Below are positions 10,434 to 20,192 of a stretch of 64,000 nucleotides of DNA, piece by piece. The notes under the pieces are model-generated. The model was not told the origin of the DNA. It saw nothing but the letters and a program-made list of their open reading frames with translations, and did not search any database. Within the stretch, counting starts at the first letter, position 1; every line of letters begins with the position of its first letter. The position numbers and the translations under genes are program-made. Source of the DNA: Tranzscheliella williamsii. Lineage: Eukaryota; Basidiomycota; Ustilaginomycetes; Ustilaginales; Ustilaginaceae. The stretch covers positions 1 to 64,000 of the forward strand of contig JALBYF010000008.1 of the NCBI GenBank assembly GCA_023212725.1. The letters are read 5' to 3'.

Positions 10434-12827
10434 ATGTCGTTCCGGCGTTTTATTGGTCCGAGTGGACCCTTGCGTCCCTTGGCGCAGGGAGGTATCAGCA
10501 GTGTCAGGGCAAGTGTGGCTAGCCGGTCACTTCTTAGCAAAGCTTCAAGTGCTGCAACACCTCTCGTTGGCTGCCTCTCTCCCGTTATCCACTCACAATA
10601 CGGCAGTCTGCAGGTGTTAAGAACGTTTTCGCACTCCTCATCACGGCTCGAAAGCGTCGCTGCCAGTGAGGTGGCTGCGCATGATGAAGTGGCACCAACG
10701 ACATCCGCAAGCTCCTTGCCCAGACAGAAAGACGAAACCTTTGCCTCTCTCAAGGGCTCCATTCAGTATCCCCTGTTGAAAGCACTGACTGTCAAGCCCT
10801 TCGCGTATAGCACCATGTCAGCCGTACAGCAGAGCGTCCTTCATCTTCTGCCCGAGCTCGCTTCCGGAGTGGGCGAGGACGCCAAGCCCATGCCGGACGG
10901 CAAAGGGAGAGACCTTCTCGTCAAAGCAAGGACCGGAACCGGAAAGACCATCGCCTTCCTTGTCCCGGCACTTGAGGCGAGATTACGGTCTTTCGAGGAT
11001 GTTCGGCGCGGGGTCTTCACCAAGCCCTGGCAAGCGATGCTACAAAGGCACAAGCCCGACTTTGACTTCACGGCGCTCGACAAACATGGCAGGGATAATC
11101 TGGTCAGGCAGTTTGCCAATAACACGGTCGGAACGCTGATCCTTTCGCCGACGCGAGAACTCGCGACGCAGATTGCTGAAGAAGCACGCAAGCTGCTTTC
11201 GCATCTTCCAGATCTCCAAGTCCAGCTGCTCGTAGGCGGAGCCAGCCGGAACCATCAGATCAATGACTGGAGGCGGTCAAGACCCGATGTTGTGGTGGCC
11301 ACGCCAGGAAGGGTGCTCGATCTGCTCAACGATGTCGGCATGATTCGCGAATCCATGTCTGCTTGTCGTACGCTCATCCTCGACGAAGCTGACACTCTGC
11401 TGGAGATGGGTTTCCGTGACGATCTTCAAGCGATCATGAAGCATATGCCACCCAAGTCGGACCGTCAGAATATGCTTTTCAGTGCCACTGTCAGTCAAGA
11501 CATCCAGGCGGTCGCGCGAGCCAGTCTCCAGAAGGATCACCGATTCATCGACTGCGTACCGGCAGGCGAGGAGAACGTTCACAAGCACATTCCCCAGTAT
11601 GCCACCGTTCTTGATTCGGCCGAGGAACAGATTCCCCATGTCCTGCGACTGATCGCCCACGATCAGCTGACGAACCCCGGCAAGTCCAAGGTGATCATCT
11701 TCTCGCCGACCACCAAGATGACCGAGCTGATGGCTGAGGTGCTGCGAGACTCGCAACGTCTGCTGCCCGCCGGCCGCGGTTCGCGCATGTACGAGATTCA
11801 CAGCAAAAAGGATCAGCGCGCCCGATTCAACACCAGCGACCGTTTCCGCAAGGACCAGAGCGGAGCCAGCGTGTTGGTCACCAGTGACGTCTCGGCACGG
11901 GGTGTTGACTACCCTGGCACCACACGGGTGATCCAGATCGGCATCCCCAGCAACAAGGACCAGTACATTCACCGGATCGGTCGAACCGGACGTGCTGGCG
12001 CCAAAGGCCGCTCCGACATCGTCTTGCAGGCGTTCGAGCGCGGATTCCTGCACTTTCAGCTGGATGACCTGCCGGTCAACCAATTGCACGTCGATGATCT
12101 GAACGAGGAGGTGCAGGCACTGGCAAAGCGCTTCGACGAGGAGCCTGGAGAGTTCGCTGTTCCTGCCGAAGCGTTTAGTGCCGCAAAGGCGCAGCCCGCC
12201 CGGAGAGGTCCGAAGGGTTTCGGAAACAACGCTAGAGAGGCTCCTACCGGGCCAGCACGGCTGCAGGGCCCGCTCTCGGACAAGTACCTTTCGCCAGCGC
12301 TGCAGCCGCATATCCAGACGTCGTTGGAGAAGCTGGAGAACGACGATGTGCGTGAAGCCTTCAACTCGTTGCTCGGCTTCTATATGGGCCGATCGAGTGA
12401 CCTTCGATGCAGCAAGAATTCGATGCTCGATGGGCTGAAGAAGTGGGCCGTCGAGGCGGGTGGCATGGAGCAGGCGCCGTACCTGAGCGACTCGTTCCTC
12501 ACCAAGCTGGGAATTTCTTCGTCTTCGTCACGCGGTGGCGGGTCGTCGCGCGGAGGAGGAGGCGGCGGCTTCCGTGGGGGCGCTCGCCCGGTCGGCCGCG
12601 GCCGCTTCAGCCGCGACAGCCGCGATGCGGGAGGCTCCTGGGGCGCGCGAGACGGCGGCGACTCGAGGAGCGCGCGCGATAGCGGCGACGCAAGAGGTTC
12701 CTGGAGCCCCCGCGACGGCGGCGAGTCGAGAGGCTTCCGAGGCGGCCGGGAGGGCCGTGACGGCCGAGATGGCCGAGACAGCCGGGGTGCCAGGTCCAGC
12801 GGCGACGGCAGCCGTGACAAGTGGTAG
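10434..12827 (+). CDS. MSS116: Mitochondrial DEAD-box RNA helicase, Mss116 type
   Basis: This is an ATP-dependent RNA helicase of 797 residues. Mss116-type helicases act as RNA chaperones for mitochondrial splicing and translation. The amino end is rich in Arg, Ser and Leu without acids (MSFRRFIGPSG onward), like a mitochondrial presequence. Motifs follow in order: PFAYSTMSAVQQ (Q-motif region, about 121-132), ARTGTGKT (about 165-172), PTRELATQ, DEAD (317-320), FSATVSQ, and HRIGRTGR (513-520). The last 100 residues are Gly, Arg, Ser and Asp-rich with repeats such as ARDGGDSR and RGGGGGGFRGG, an RGG-type RNA-binding tail. The frame extends three codons upstream without ATG, so ATG at 10434 is the start. 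The gene is intronless. Confidence 0.88.
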   Translation: MSFRRFIGPSGPLRPLAQGGISSVRASVASRSLLSKASSAATPLVGCLSPVIHSQYGSLQVLRTFSHSSSRLESVAASEVAAHDEVAPTTSASSLPRQKDETFASLKGSIQYPLLKALTVKPFAYSTMSAVQQSVLHLLPELASGVGEDAKPMPDGKGRDLLVKARTGTGKTIAFLVPALEARLRSFEDVRRGVFTKPWQAMLQRHKPDFDFTALDKHGRDNLVRQFANNTVGTLILSPTRELATQIAEEARKLLSHLPDLQVQLLVGGASRNHQINDWRRSRPDVVVATPGRVLDLLNDVGMIRESMSACRTLILDEADTLLEMGFRDDLQAIMKHMPPKSDRQNMLFSATVSQDIQAVARASLQKDHRFIDCVPAGEENVHKHIPQYATVLDSAEEQIPHVLRLIAHDQLTNPGKSKVIIFSPTTKMTELMAEVLRDSQRLLPAGRGSRMYEIHSKKDQRARFNTSDRFRKDQSGASVLVTSDVSARGVDYPGTTRVIQIGIPSNKDQYIHRIGRTGRAGAKGRSDIVLQAFERGFLHFQLDDLPVNQLHVDDLNEEVQALAKRFDEEPGEFAVPAEAFSAAKAQPARRGPKGFGNNAREAPTGPARLQGPLSDKYLSPALQPHIQTSLEKLENDDVREAFNSLLGFYMGRSSDLRCSKNSMLDGLKKWAVEAGGMEQAPYLSDSFLTKLGISSSSSRGGGSSRGGGGGGFRGGARPVGRGRFSRDSRDAGGSWGARDGGDSRSARDSGDARGSWSPRDGGESRGFRGGREGRDGRDGRDSRGARSSGDGSRDKW

Positions 12828-13157
12828 ACTGTCGCTTCCACTTCCTCGACGTCACCCCCGCCCGACCCTTAGGCCTTTCCATTAATAGACTTGTTCTTCG
12901 TGTCCATCTTCCTCTCTCGAGCCTGATACGCACAATAGGATGCCCTGTACTCTTTTGTAAACTCTTGCGGCGTCCCATATACTGTACTAGCGCCCCTTCT
13001 CTGTTGCGCTCTGCACCGTTCCGATCGGCAATCCATTCCCCCCACCGCTTTTCCTCTATACATGCATGCTAGCCCAATCTAAAAGCTCGAGCTGCTTCGG
13101 TCCCACCATCACATCCGGTTACTATATATAGACAAATCTCGGTCGACCTGACGTAAA
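12828..13157. other. Spacer between helicase and tRNA-His
   Basis: No gene is supported. The first part is the 3' flank of the helicase. The part before 13158 has a TATATATAG stretch (about 13123-13131) upstream of the tRNA. Confidence 0.45.
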
Positions 13158-13262
13158 GCGGCTTTCGTATAGTGGTTATTACGGCTCGTTGTGGTTTTTC
13201 TCTGGAAATCCTCGCTTGAGTTGTTTCCCGAGCAAACGGATGTTCGATTCCTCCAGGCCGCA
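13158..13262 (+). tRNA. tRNA-His (GTG) with a 33-nt intron
   Basis: The acceptor stem GCGGCTT (13158-13164) pairs with AGGCCGC (13255-13261), followed by discriminator A at 13262. The anticodon stem GCTCG (13184-13188) pairs with CGAGC (13229-13233). The loop gives TT-GTG-G with the GTG anticodon at 13191-13193. An intron at 13195-13227 follows position 37, the standard site for eukaryotic tRNA introns. The D-arm GTATAGTGGTTATTAC and the T-loop TTCGATT fit the family; the T stem has one mismatch. A T run (about 13272-13279) downstream serves as a Pol III terminator. No G-1 is encoded, as expected in eukaryotes. Confidence 0.92.
13195..13227 (+). other. tRNA-His intron
   Basis: The 33-nt insertion lies between positions 37 and 38 of the tRNA. 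Removal by the tRNA splicing endonuclease restores a 7-base anticodon loop. Confidence 0.85.
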
Positions 13263-13271
13263 AAACCTCGT

Positions 13272-13290
13272 ATTTTTTGGCTTCTTTTTT
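13272..13290 (+). terminator. Pol III terminator T runs after tRNA-His
   Basis: Two T runs (TTTTTT near 13273 and again near 13285) lie 10-30 bases past the tRNA end, as needed for Pol III release. Confidence 0.7.
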
Positions 13291-13939
13291 GCTTGTTTTA
13301 CATCGATCTGCTTGTGTTAGTCGTCGGCTGTGATGTTCAGCTGTCTGTCGCTGCTCTTCGGCGTGCGTAGCCGGGCTGTAGTTTATGGGCAACGTTCGTC
13401 TGTCGCTTCTTTCTTGTGGGAAAGCAAGACAAAATCGTAAGCTACCGGATCTGACAATCAATTCTGAAATTTTATGGCTCTCTTTTTTGTTCGATTTACG
13501 GTCGGAATATGGGTCTGCTTATCTTCCATCTTGCCGTTTCGTTTGCGGTGGTGCCTTGCCGAGTTCCCGAGGCCAGCATGAACACCGGCTCGTTGGGACC
13601 ACTGTAAAGCAGACCACGTAGAGCCGGCTTGAAAGATGGCGGCTGTGAATAAGGCGTAGGTATGCGACTGACGCTTGGTTACTTGCAAGCTGGCGACTGT
13701 GAGGAGGGCGACGCGTAGATTCATCCCGATTTCGCGCGGCGATCTGCTGTTTGGCCGAGTGGAGCAGACCAACACCGAGAAATAGCAAGCCGAGTGCTGC
13801 CGTGCTGTTTGGCAGCTGCAGCTTAGGCTATGACTATCGTCCGCCACGCGCTCGACACTGCGCTCCTCTTCACCACCCGTTCTCATCAGCACGTTTGCGA
13901 CGGACCGCTACTGCCGGTTCCTTCGCCGCTTGGTCACCG
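13291..13939. other. Upstream region of CDC23
   Basis: No gene is supported. The CDC23 frame stays open upstream to 13751 but contains no ATG there, so this is taken as promoter and 5' leader. Confidence 0.5.
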
Positions 13940-16156
13940 ATGACGATGGCCGAGATGTCGGTCTTGGATATCGACTATCCCTTTCCCGACCTAGACCCCG
14001 GGCGGGCACGGCAGGCGCTGCGCGTTGCCGCCAAGGAGCTGTCGGAGAGGGGGCTGGGCGCGTCGTCGAGCTGGGCGGTGGAGCTGCTGCGGTGTGTGCC
14101 GCGGCCGCGCTTTGCTGGTGCGCACGGCACGCGTTCGGCGCTGTCGTTCCCGAGCGCGCCAGGCCCATCGACGCCGGCGCAACGGCCGAATCCTAGGCGC
14201 GGACCGGGCGCGCCCGAGCACTCTACGCCCGCGCTCGGCATGCAGCTGCGCAGGTCGACAGACCCAAGCCTGGACGACCTATCTGCGGAGACCTCGGGCC
14301 GCTTCACCAGCCGCGGCTTGCCCCCCTCGCCGCTCGCCAACGCCAACCTCAACCGCAGCGCCCCTTCCAACGACCCAGACAGCTCCGTCATCACCGTCGA
14401 CAGCGAAGACGACGCCCACACCGGCTCCGCACACGTCCACTGGCAATCCAACACCAACTCGCTCAACTGCTCCCCCGGCCCCTCCCAGAAACAGCCCGAT
14501 GACGAAGACACCGACACCGACGACCACGACGTCTTCCTGCTTGCCAAGTGCCATTTCGACCAACAGCAGCTAGAGCGGTGCGTGTGGGTGCTCGAGCGGT
14601 CCGGCTGCTCCAGCGACAAGGCCCACTTCCTTAGGCTCTACGCCCGCTTCCTCATGTCCGAAAAAAAGCTCGATGAACATGGTATGATCATTCCCAAGCC
14701 CAATGGCAAGCTGCCGGCCACATCGCCCAATCTGGTTCCCATCCTTAAGGAGCTGGTCGACAGCGTCGATCCCTTTCTTGTCTTTCTCAAGGGTGCTATC
14801 CTTCGCAAGCTGGACAGGCCGATCGAAGCGATGGACTGCCTGATCAGGTCCGTCCAGAGCTTTCCGTACAATTGGGCCGCGTGGCAAGAGCTGTCCATGA
14901 CGCTGGAGCCCGGCGAAGTCGATCAGATCGCAGATCTGCTGCCCGAGTCGTTTATGGTCAGCTTCTTCAAGGAGTTTCTCGACCGCCACTCGGCGCAGGA
15001 GGGCGACACCAGCATTGCGCTGATCGACAGGCTGCTCGAGCACTTCCCGCGCTCCGCCTACCTGCTGACGTGCCGCGCCCAGACCAACGTCCACCGGCTC
15101 GACTACAGCGAAGCGGAGCAGGACTTTCAAGAGGCCTGGTCCATCGACCCGTACCGCATCGACGGGCTGTCCGACTACTCCAACGCGCTCTACTTGCTCA
15201 ATCGGACCGCCGAGCTTGCCCATTTGGCGCACAAGTTCAGCTCGTTCGCCAAGGACCGGCCCGAAGTGTGCTGTTTGGTGGGCAACTACTACAACCAGCG
15301 CAGCGACCACCACCGCGCGATCGAGGCCTTCCGGCATGCGCTGCGCCTCGATTCGGGCTGCGTCCCCGCCTGGATCCTGCTGGGCCACGAGTATATCGAG
15401 CTCAAAAACAGCCACGCCGCCGCCGAAATGTACCGGCGCGCGCTCAAGATCAACCCCCGCGAGTACAGGGCGCTCTACGGCCTCGGCCAGGTCTACGAGC
15501 TCAACGGCGCCTACACGTACGCGGTCAACTACTTTCAGAAATGCGCCGCGATCCGCCCTTACGACGGGCGCATGTGGTCCAGCATGGGCATCTGCTACGA
15601 CCACTTAGGCAGGTAAGTGTATTCCTCCTTTCTCTGTTATGGTGCTTGGATGGCTGACAGTTTTGTACGGTGCGTGTGCTGCCTTGCTCCGCGGGCTCAC
15701 AGGGCGCAGGATGCGATTTCCTGTTTCAAGCGCTACCTCACATGCCGGCTCAATCACGGCGACACGGTGGTGGGCTTGACGCGGATCGTCGAGGTGTACG
15801 AAAAGGAGGGCGACCTGGAGGCGGCGGCGTCGTACCACCGCCGCCTGGTGCAGGTCGTGGATCGGGGCCTGGCGAGCAGCGAGGCGAATGTGGTTGCGCG
15901 CTACGCGAGGTCCTACATCATCGCCGCACGCTGGGAGATGGGCGAGATCGGCGCGCCCCTCCATGCGCGGCACGCCGGCCCCTCCGCCGCCCGCGACGCC
16001 GACGACGAAGACATGCATGAAGCACCCCCCGACGCGCTCCCCATCGGCAACCTCGCCCTCGCCAACGACTACCTCCAAAAGGTCATCGCCGCCGGCACCG
16101 AAATGACCGACGTCGCTGAGGTCCTGCTCAAGCGCCTCGCCTTCCTGCGAGACTGA
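13940..16156 (+). CDS. CDC23: Anaphase-promoting complex subunit Cdc23/APC8
   Basis: Cdc23 is a TPR scaffold subunit of the APC/C ubiquitin ligase that drives anaphase and mitotic exit. Two exons, 13940-15612 and 15703-16156, joined by a 90-nt GT-AG intron, give 708 residues. Residues about 70-190 are a Ser/Pro/Asp-rich insertion that makes the protein longer than the usual 600. The TPR array carries family blocks such as VGNYYNQRSDHHRAIEAF, LGHEYIELKNSHAAAEMYRR, YGLGQVYELNGAYTYAVNYF and, after the intron, ISCFKRYL. The start is the first in-frame ATG (MTMAEMSVLDIDYPFPD), whose hydrophobic-aromatic opening suits the family. The end (LLKRLAFLRD) is short and natural. Confidence 0.93.
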
Positions 16157-16674
16157 GCATCCCGTTCAAGCCACCCCTCTCGCACCTGTCCGTGTCCGTA
16201 CTGTATGTAAATGGACCGCCACGGCAGAAGGGTTCAAACTACCTAACCCTCGCGCCGCAAACACATATGTGAGGCGGTGCACGCACCGCCTGGGTTGAGA
16301 CGCACCCGAACCGCTTCGCAACGAGTGACGGTAATTTCTTCCGACACCGGTGGACGACCCTCGCTGCCGACCAGCGCCGCCATTTCTCTGCAGGCAAAGC
16401 CAGTAGTCGGCGGCCGATTTGTGCCGGTGGCGGGTAAGCTTATACGGATGATGACGCTGTTAGGTTGCAGAGTACTGGAATCTGGCTTCCTCGAAATAGC
16501 GCCGTAAGGGTTCTGCGTATTTATCAGGTTCGGTGCTGCATGCAGGCTGTGCCGCCAACGACCAACACCAATACTTGACTCGAAGGTGGAGCGGACCGCA
16601 GCTTCAAGTCCTATATCGACAGCCAAGGCTGCACCGTCCGCGGCGACCGTTGGCTGGCTGTTGCACGCGACGCC
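16157..16674. other. Intergenic, 518 bp
   Basis: It holds the 3' flank of CDC23 and the promoter of the RNase H-like gene. I see no RNA gene or repeat. Confidence 0.5.
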
Positions 16675-18552
16675 ATGTCGGCACCCGACTACCGCTACCT
16701 GGAGGCGTGGGCGCGGCCGGCGGCCAGCAGCTCGCGCGCACGCCTGTACGAGTCGAACAGCGCGCACGAAGTCCTTCTCCCGACCGCCGAGGGCGACACC
16801 GCCACAGAGACGTCGACACGCCCAGACAGCACCGCCAAAGCCAACCAGAATGCGACGTCGGCCTATCAGGTCCGGCTCGACACCCCCGGCGGCATCACCT
16901 ATGCCCCCGACCTGCTCGCCCAGCATAACTCGGTCAAGAGGCTCTTCATTCCGGGCAGCATGCTCGAGGAAAACGCCAAGCCGTACAGCTTCGAACATGA
17001 GATCCAGACCCGCAGCCGGGAGAAATTAAGCGCGCGAGACAAGCAGGCGCCGGACACCCCACCGCTCGATGTGCTCGGCCGAACCGCGGCCCAGGCGTAC
17101 AAGGACAGCATCAGCCGCGCGGACTCCCCTCCGCCCGCTTACGTAGAATTTCCCAGGGGAGGAGAGGGTGCGGAGCAGGAGGGCGGGTCGACCAGCCAGT
17201 TGGAGTCGGTGCCGGATGGCGGCGAGCGCCAGCGCGGGGACGCCGCTGATGCTGCGTCGGTCCTGACGACCGCAACCACGTCGTCGGTGCAGTCCAAGAT
17301 GACAACGCTGACGGTCGCCACCGAGCGTGCGCAATCGCTACCTGTTAGTGTCGCCGCGCACGCCATCGCGACACCGTTCCGTCCGCCGCCCTCGGTGAGC
17401 GGTGACGCCGCACACGCGCGGACGCCGTGGGCTGCGGCGTCGACGTGGAGCTCGCATCGGGCGCTCGACCGGATCAGCGAGCAAGAGAAGCAGCGGGGCA
17501 TCACTCAGTTCGAAGAGGCGACCGAGGGCCGCGTCCCTTCGGCGTACGAGGCCAGCATCGCGCCGTCCTCGTGGTCTGATGCGGCGACGATCCGCACCGC
17601 TGCGCCCGGCGAGCTGCGCGTCGAGGACCTCTTCGTCCCCGACCCACGGCCCTGGCGGCCGCTGCGGTACGTCCGCAAGGTGGATCCCCGCCAGATGCTC
17701 ATCCTTTGCGCCGGTGCTGTCGTGACGCCCGGGCAGGCAGCCGCGCTCATGTACGGCAGCGATAGCGCCTCGCTCGCCTCGGCCGCCTCGCTCGCCACGC
17801 ACGCCCACGGTGGGTCTAGCAGTGGATCCTCCCTGTACAGCGCGACGCCGACCGCCTTTTCGGTCGAAGCAACGCGCAGGGCTATGTTTGGCGCCGGCAA
17901 GCTGCCGGACTACAAGACGCTGGAAGCGCAGCTCAAGTTATCTTCGACCGCATCTGCACCGGCGGCTGGGCTTGGTGCCGGTGGGCTTGCGGGCGAGGAC
18001 GAAGAGCAGCGCGCCGGGCTGGGCTTTGTGTACTGCCCGTCGCACGACCCGCGCTTCCGGCCCGCTGCTGAGAAGTCCAAGCCACGTCGCACCGTCGAGA
18101 CCAACTTTGCGCGGCGGCTGGAGAAGCCGCCGGAGCTGAGTGCGAGCACGGTGCGGCGCGCCGCGCTGCGGGCGGCGGTGGCGGCGCTCGAGTACACGCG
18201 GTGGGAGACGGAGGGGTTCGACAAGCTTGTCCTCGCCACGCACCACGGCTGGCTCGTCGACGGCATCAGCCGCGGGATCTGGGAGTGGCGTCACAACAGC
18301 TGGCACCTCACCACCGCCTCGCCCCTCGGCACCATCGGCGAGCAGGTCCCCGACCGCGACCTCTGGGAGCTCCTCGACCGCGCCGTCCGCAGCTACGAGC
18401 AGATCGACTGCACCGTCCGCTTCTGGAAGATCTCCAAGCAGCAAAACGCCCCCGCCATCCAGCTCGCACAGCAGGGCGCCTGCAAGGACGACCAGCAACC
18501 GTGGACCGTCCGCTGGACGAAGAAGAAGACCCCGTCGCCCACCGCCCCCTGA
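16675..18552 (+). CDS. RNase H-fold protein lacking catalytic acids
   Basis: A 625-residue intronless product with an amino half of low complexity and a carboxyl half that follows the layout of fungal RNase H-like proteins. The first strand is RQMLILCAGAVVTPG, where the family has a D-G-A/S motif; here Cys345 sits at the Asp. The helix block TVRRAALRAAVAALEYTRW has Ala where the family has Glu (RAEL). The next strand, LATHHGWLVDGISRGIWEW, has His523 in place of the Asp of LATDSEYVV. The last block, NAPAIQLAQQGA, has Ile595 where Asp is usual. The Trp/Gly positions of the fold remain. I infer a pseudoenzyme that may bind nucleic acid or protein. A second segment, residues about 64-110 (YQVRLDTPGGITYAPDLL), looks ordered but I cannot name it. 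Confidence 0.6.
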   Translation: MSAPDYRYLEAWARPAASSSRARLYESNSAHEVLLPTAEGDTATETSTRPDSTAKANQNATSAYQVRLDTPGGITYAPDLLAQHNSVKRLFIPGSMLEENAKPYSFEHEIQTRSREKLSARDKQAPDTPPLDVLGRTAAQAYKDSISRADSPPPAYVEFPRGGEGAEQEGGSTSQLESVPDGGERQRGDAADAASVLTTATTSSVQSKMTTLTVATERAQSLPVSVAAHAIATPFRPPPSVSGDAAHARTPWAAASTWSSHRALDRISEQEKQRGITQFEEATEGRVPSAYEASIAPSSWSDAATIRTAAPGELRVEDLFVPDPRPWRPLRYVRKVDPRQMLILCAGAVVTPGQAAALMYGSDSASLASAASLATHAHGGSSSGSSLYSATPTAFSVEATRRAMFGAGKLPDYKTLEAQLKLSSTASAPAAGLGAGGLAGEDEEQRAGLGFVYCPSHDPRFRPAAEKSKPRRTVETNFARRLEKPPELSASTVRRAALRAAVAALEYTRWETEGFDKLVLATHHGWLVDGISRGIWEWRHNSWHLTTASPLGTIGEQVPDRDLWELLDRAVRSYEQIDCTVRFWKISKQQNAPAIQLAQQGACKDDQQPWTVRWTKKKTPSPTAP

Positions 18553-18738
18553 CCACTGTACCTTTCCCTCATCCACGCCGTCGCGTGTCTTGCATGAATC
18601 GCACCTATCGCATATTTCCCCTCTATCTCGCGACTGGGCAGCTAATGAGCGGGGATGATGCACGACCGACACAGGCCAGGCTGGTGCGCGAACAGATGTG
18701 ATATGGAGCTATGCTGGCCGGTGTGGTGCTGTTGCAGG

Positions 18739-19644
18739 TCAGAAGAAGAAGCGAGTGGGGAAGGCGGCGCGCAGTACGGCATCGTAGCGGGCTGCGAGGA
18801 GGTGGGGTATGGCGAGGGTGTGGTTGGAGAGGGGAGGGGCGATGGCTGCGATGCTGGCGAGGAGGATGGCGGCGAGGGTGGCTGCGTGGAAGGGTGAGCG
18901 GGAGCGATTGGCAGTGCGGGGCGGGGGGATGCGTAGGAGCCTGCGCAGCGTCGGGACCGTGTAGGCGACGTGGACGGCGAATGTGGCGATCAGGGCGGTG
19001 TAGGCGGCGGTGGAGGCGAGGCGGACGGCGACGGCGGGGTGGCTGAGCGAGTGGGCGACGAAGGCGTAGTCGAGCTCTGCGGGCGACAGGCTGGCGATCG
19101 GGTGGCGGTGCGACGCGGGCAGGACGCGGTGGAGCCAGGCGTGGTGCAGCACCGCCGCTGCCAGCACGTACCCGGACACCTGCGCCGCACCGACCGCGCG
19201 CCACCCTCGCGCGCCGCTACCAGACACCGCCCGCCGCGCATCCCCCCCCGCCGCCCCATCCTCGACATTGTCCTTCTTGCCGTCGTCCGCCCCGCGCTCT
19301 ACAAACGTCAATGCGCCCACAAGCCGCCGCCCCACCCCGCCGACAAGGTGCGCGCCAAGCCCAGCCCACACCACCGCCTCACCCACCCCGCTCTGGTACG
19401 CCACCCGCCCCAGCAGCATCCACCGCGACGCCGCATCGACGCGCTCGTTGAGGTCCGCAGAAACATGCAGCAGCCCCGCCAGCGGCGCACTCAGGTGGAC
19501 CAGCGCAAACACGGAGACCAGCCCAGCCGACGCATTCTGCACCCGCCGCAGCACCGACAGGATCCGCCGCCGCGTCCCCGCCGCCAAACCCACCGAACAC
19601 GCCGACGGCAGCCGTCCGAGATCGAGCCCGAGGATGTGCACCAT
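18739..19644 (-). CDS. MCP1: MCP1-like mitochondrial membrane protein (DUF1691)
   Basis: A 301-residue intronless protein with several hydrophobic helices: about 38-60 (SAGLVSVFALVHLSAPLAGL), 75-105, 150-172, 205-232 and 250-270. The pattern LVSVFALVHL ... VSGYVLAAAVLHHAWLHR ... LDYAFVAHSL matches the Mcp1 family (DUF1691), a mitochondrial outer-membrane protein of yeast that affects lipid homeostasis and can rescue loss of ERMES contacts. Histidines in the membrane segments recall heme-binding cytochrome b-type folds. The ATG at 19644 is the first in frame; an extra short upstream exon cannot be excluded because GT and AG dinucleotides lie just before it. Confidence 0.65.
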   Translation of the reverse strand: MVHILGLDLGRLPSACSVGLAAGTRRRILSVLRRVQNASAGLVSVFALVHLSAPLAGLLHVSADLNERVDAASRWMLLGRVAYQSGVGEAVVWAGLGAHLVGGVGRRLVGALTFVERGADDGKKDNVEDGAAGGDARRAVSGSGARGWRAVGAAQVSGYVLAAAVLHHAWLHRVLPASHRHPIASLSPAELDYAFVAHSLSHPAVAVRLASTAAYTALIATFAVHVAYTVPTLRRLLRIPPPRTANRSRSPFHAATLAAILLASIAAIAPPLSNHTLAIPHLLAARYDAVLRAAFPTRFFF

Positions 19645-20192
19645 CTGCCTCTTCCCGGCCAGGCCCTACCTGAACATTGAGCGGCAGAATGTGGTCGAGA
19701 GGTTATGGCGCGTACTTGGCGCAGTGGTGTATTGGCAAAGTAGTGTTGGTCTCGCCGCCTCATCCAACCAACACGCACGCGGTAATTCGTAATCACCCAA
19801 TCTTTTCGCCGAACGACAGTGTGAGTCGACCGAAGGCAAGCGCGCACATCGATGCATCACCAAGGACTAGATGACTCGATGCCACTGCCTCACCAGGCAA
19901 GAATCACGATACGGTCTGAAGCAAGATTCGCACAGGCACAAGCGACTGGCAGCCGAGCAGGTCAGGGCGCCCTGCTCTTCCAGGCAAGGAGAATTGTATG
20001 CAGGGACTGTGACGTATTGCGGAGCTGATGATGGTGACAGTAAGTGCTTGGACTGAGACTAGACTGACGCGGCTTACGGCCCAGTTGGAAAGTGGGCTGG
20101 ACCAACGATGATACATAGATCGATGGAGCAGGACCGCAGGTATGCGCTCCCGGTCGGCAATCCTGGCCAGGCGGCTGCGTAAGTGGAGGTAC
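19645..20192. other. Intergenic, 548 bp
   Basis: It lies between the start of MCP1 and the end of the E2 gene. No frame, tRNA or repeat is supported. Confidence 0.5.

Noticed and set aside
11277..12311. 344-codon minus-strand frame
   Set aside because: Shadow of the DEAD-box helicase.
14570..15604. 344-codon minus-strand frame rich in Val, Arg and Asp
   Set aside because: Shadow of CDC23, whose TPR blocks are clear on the plus strand.
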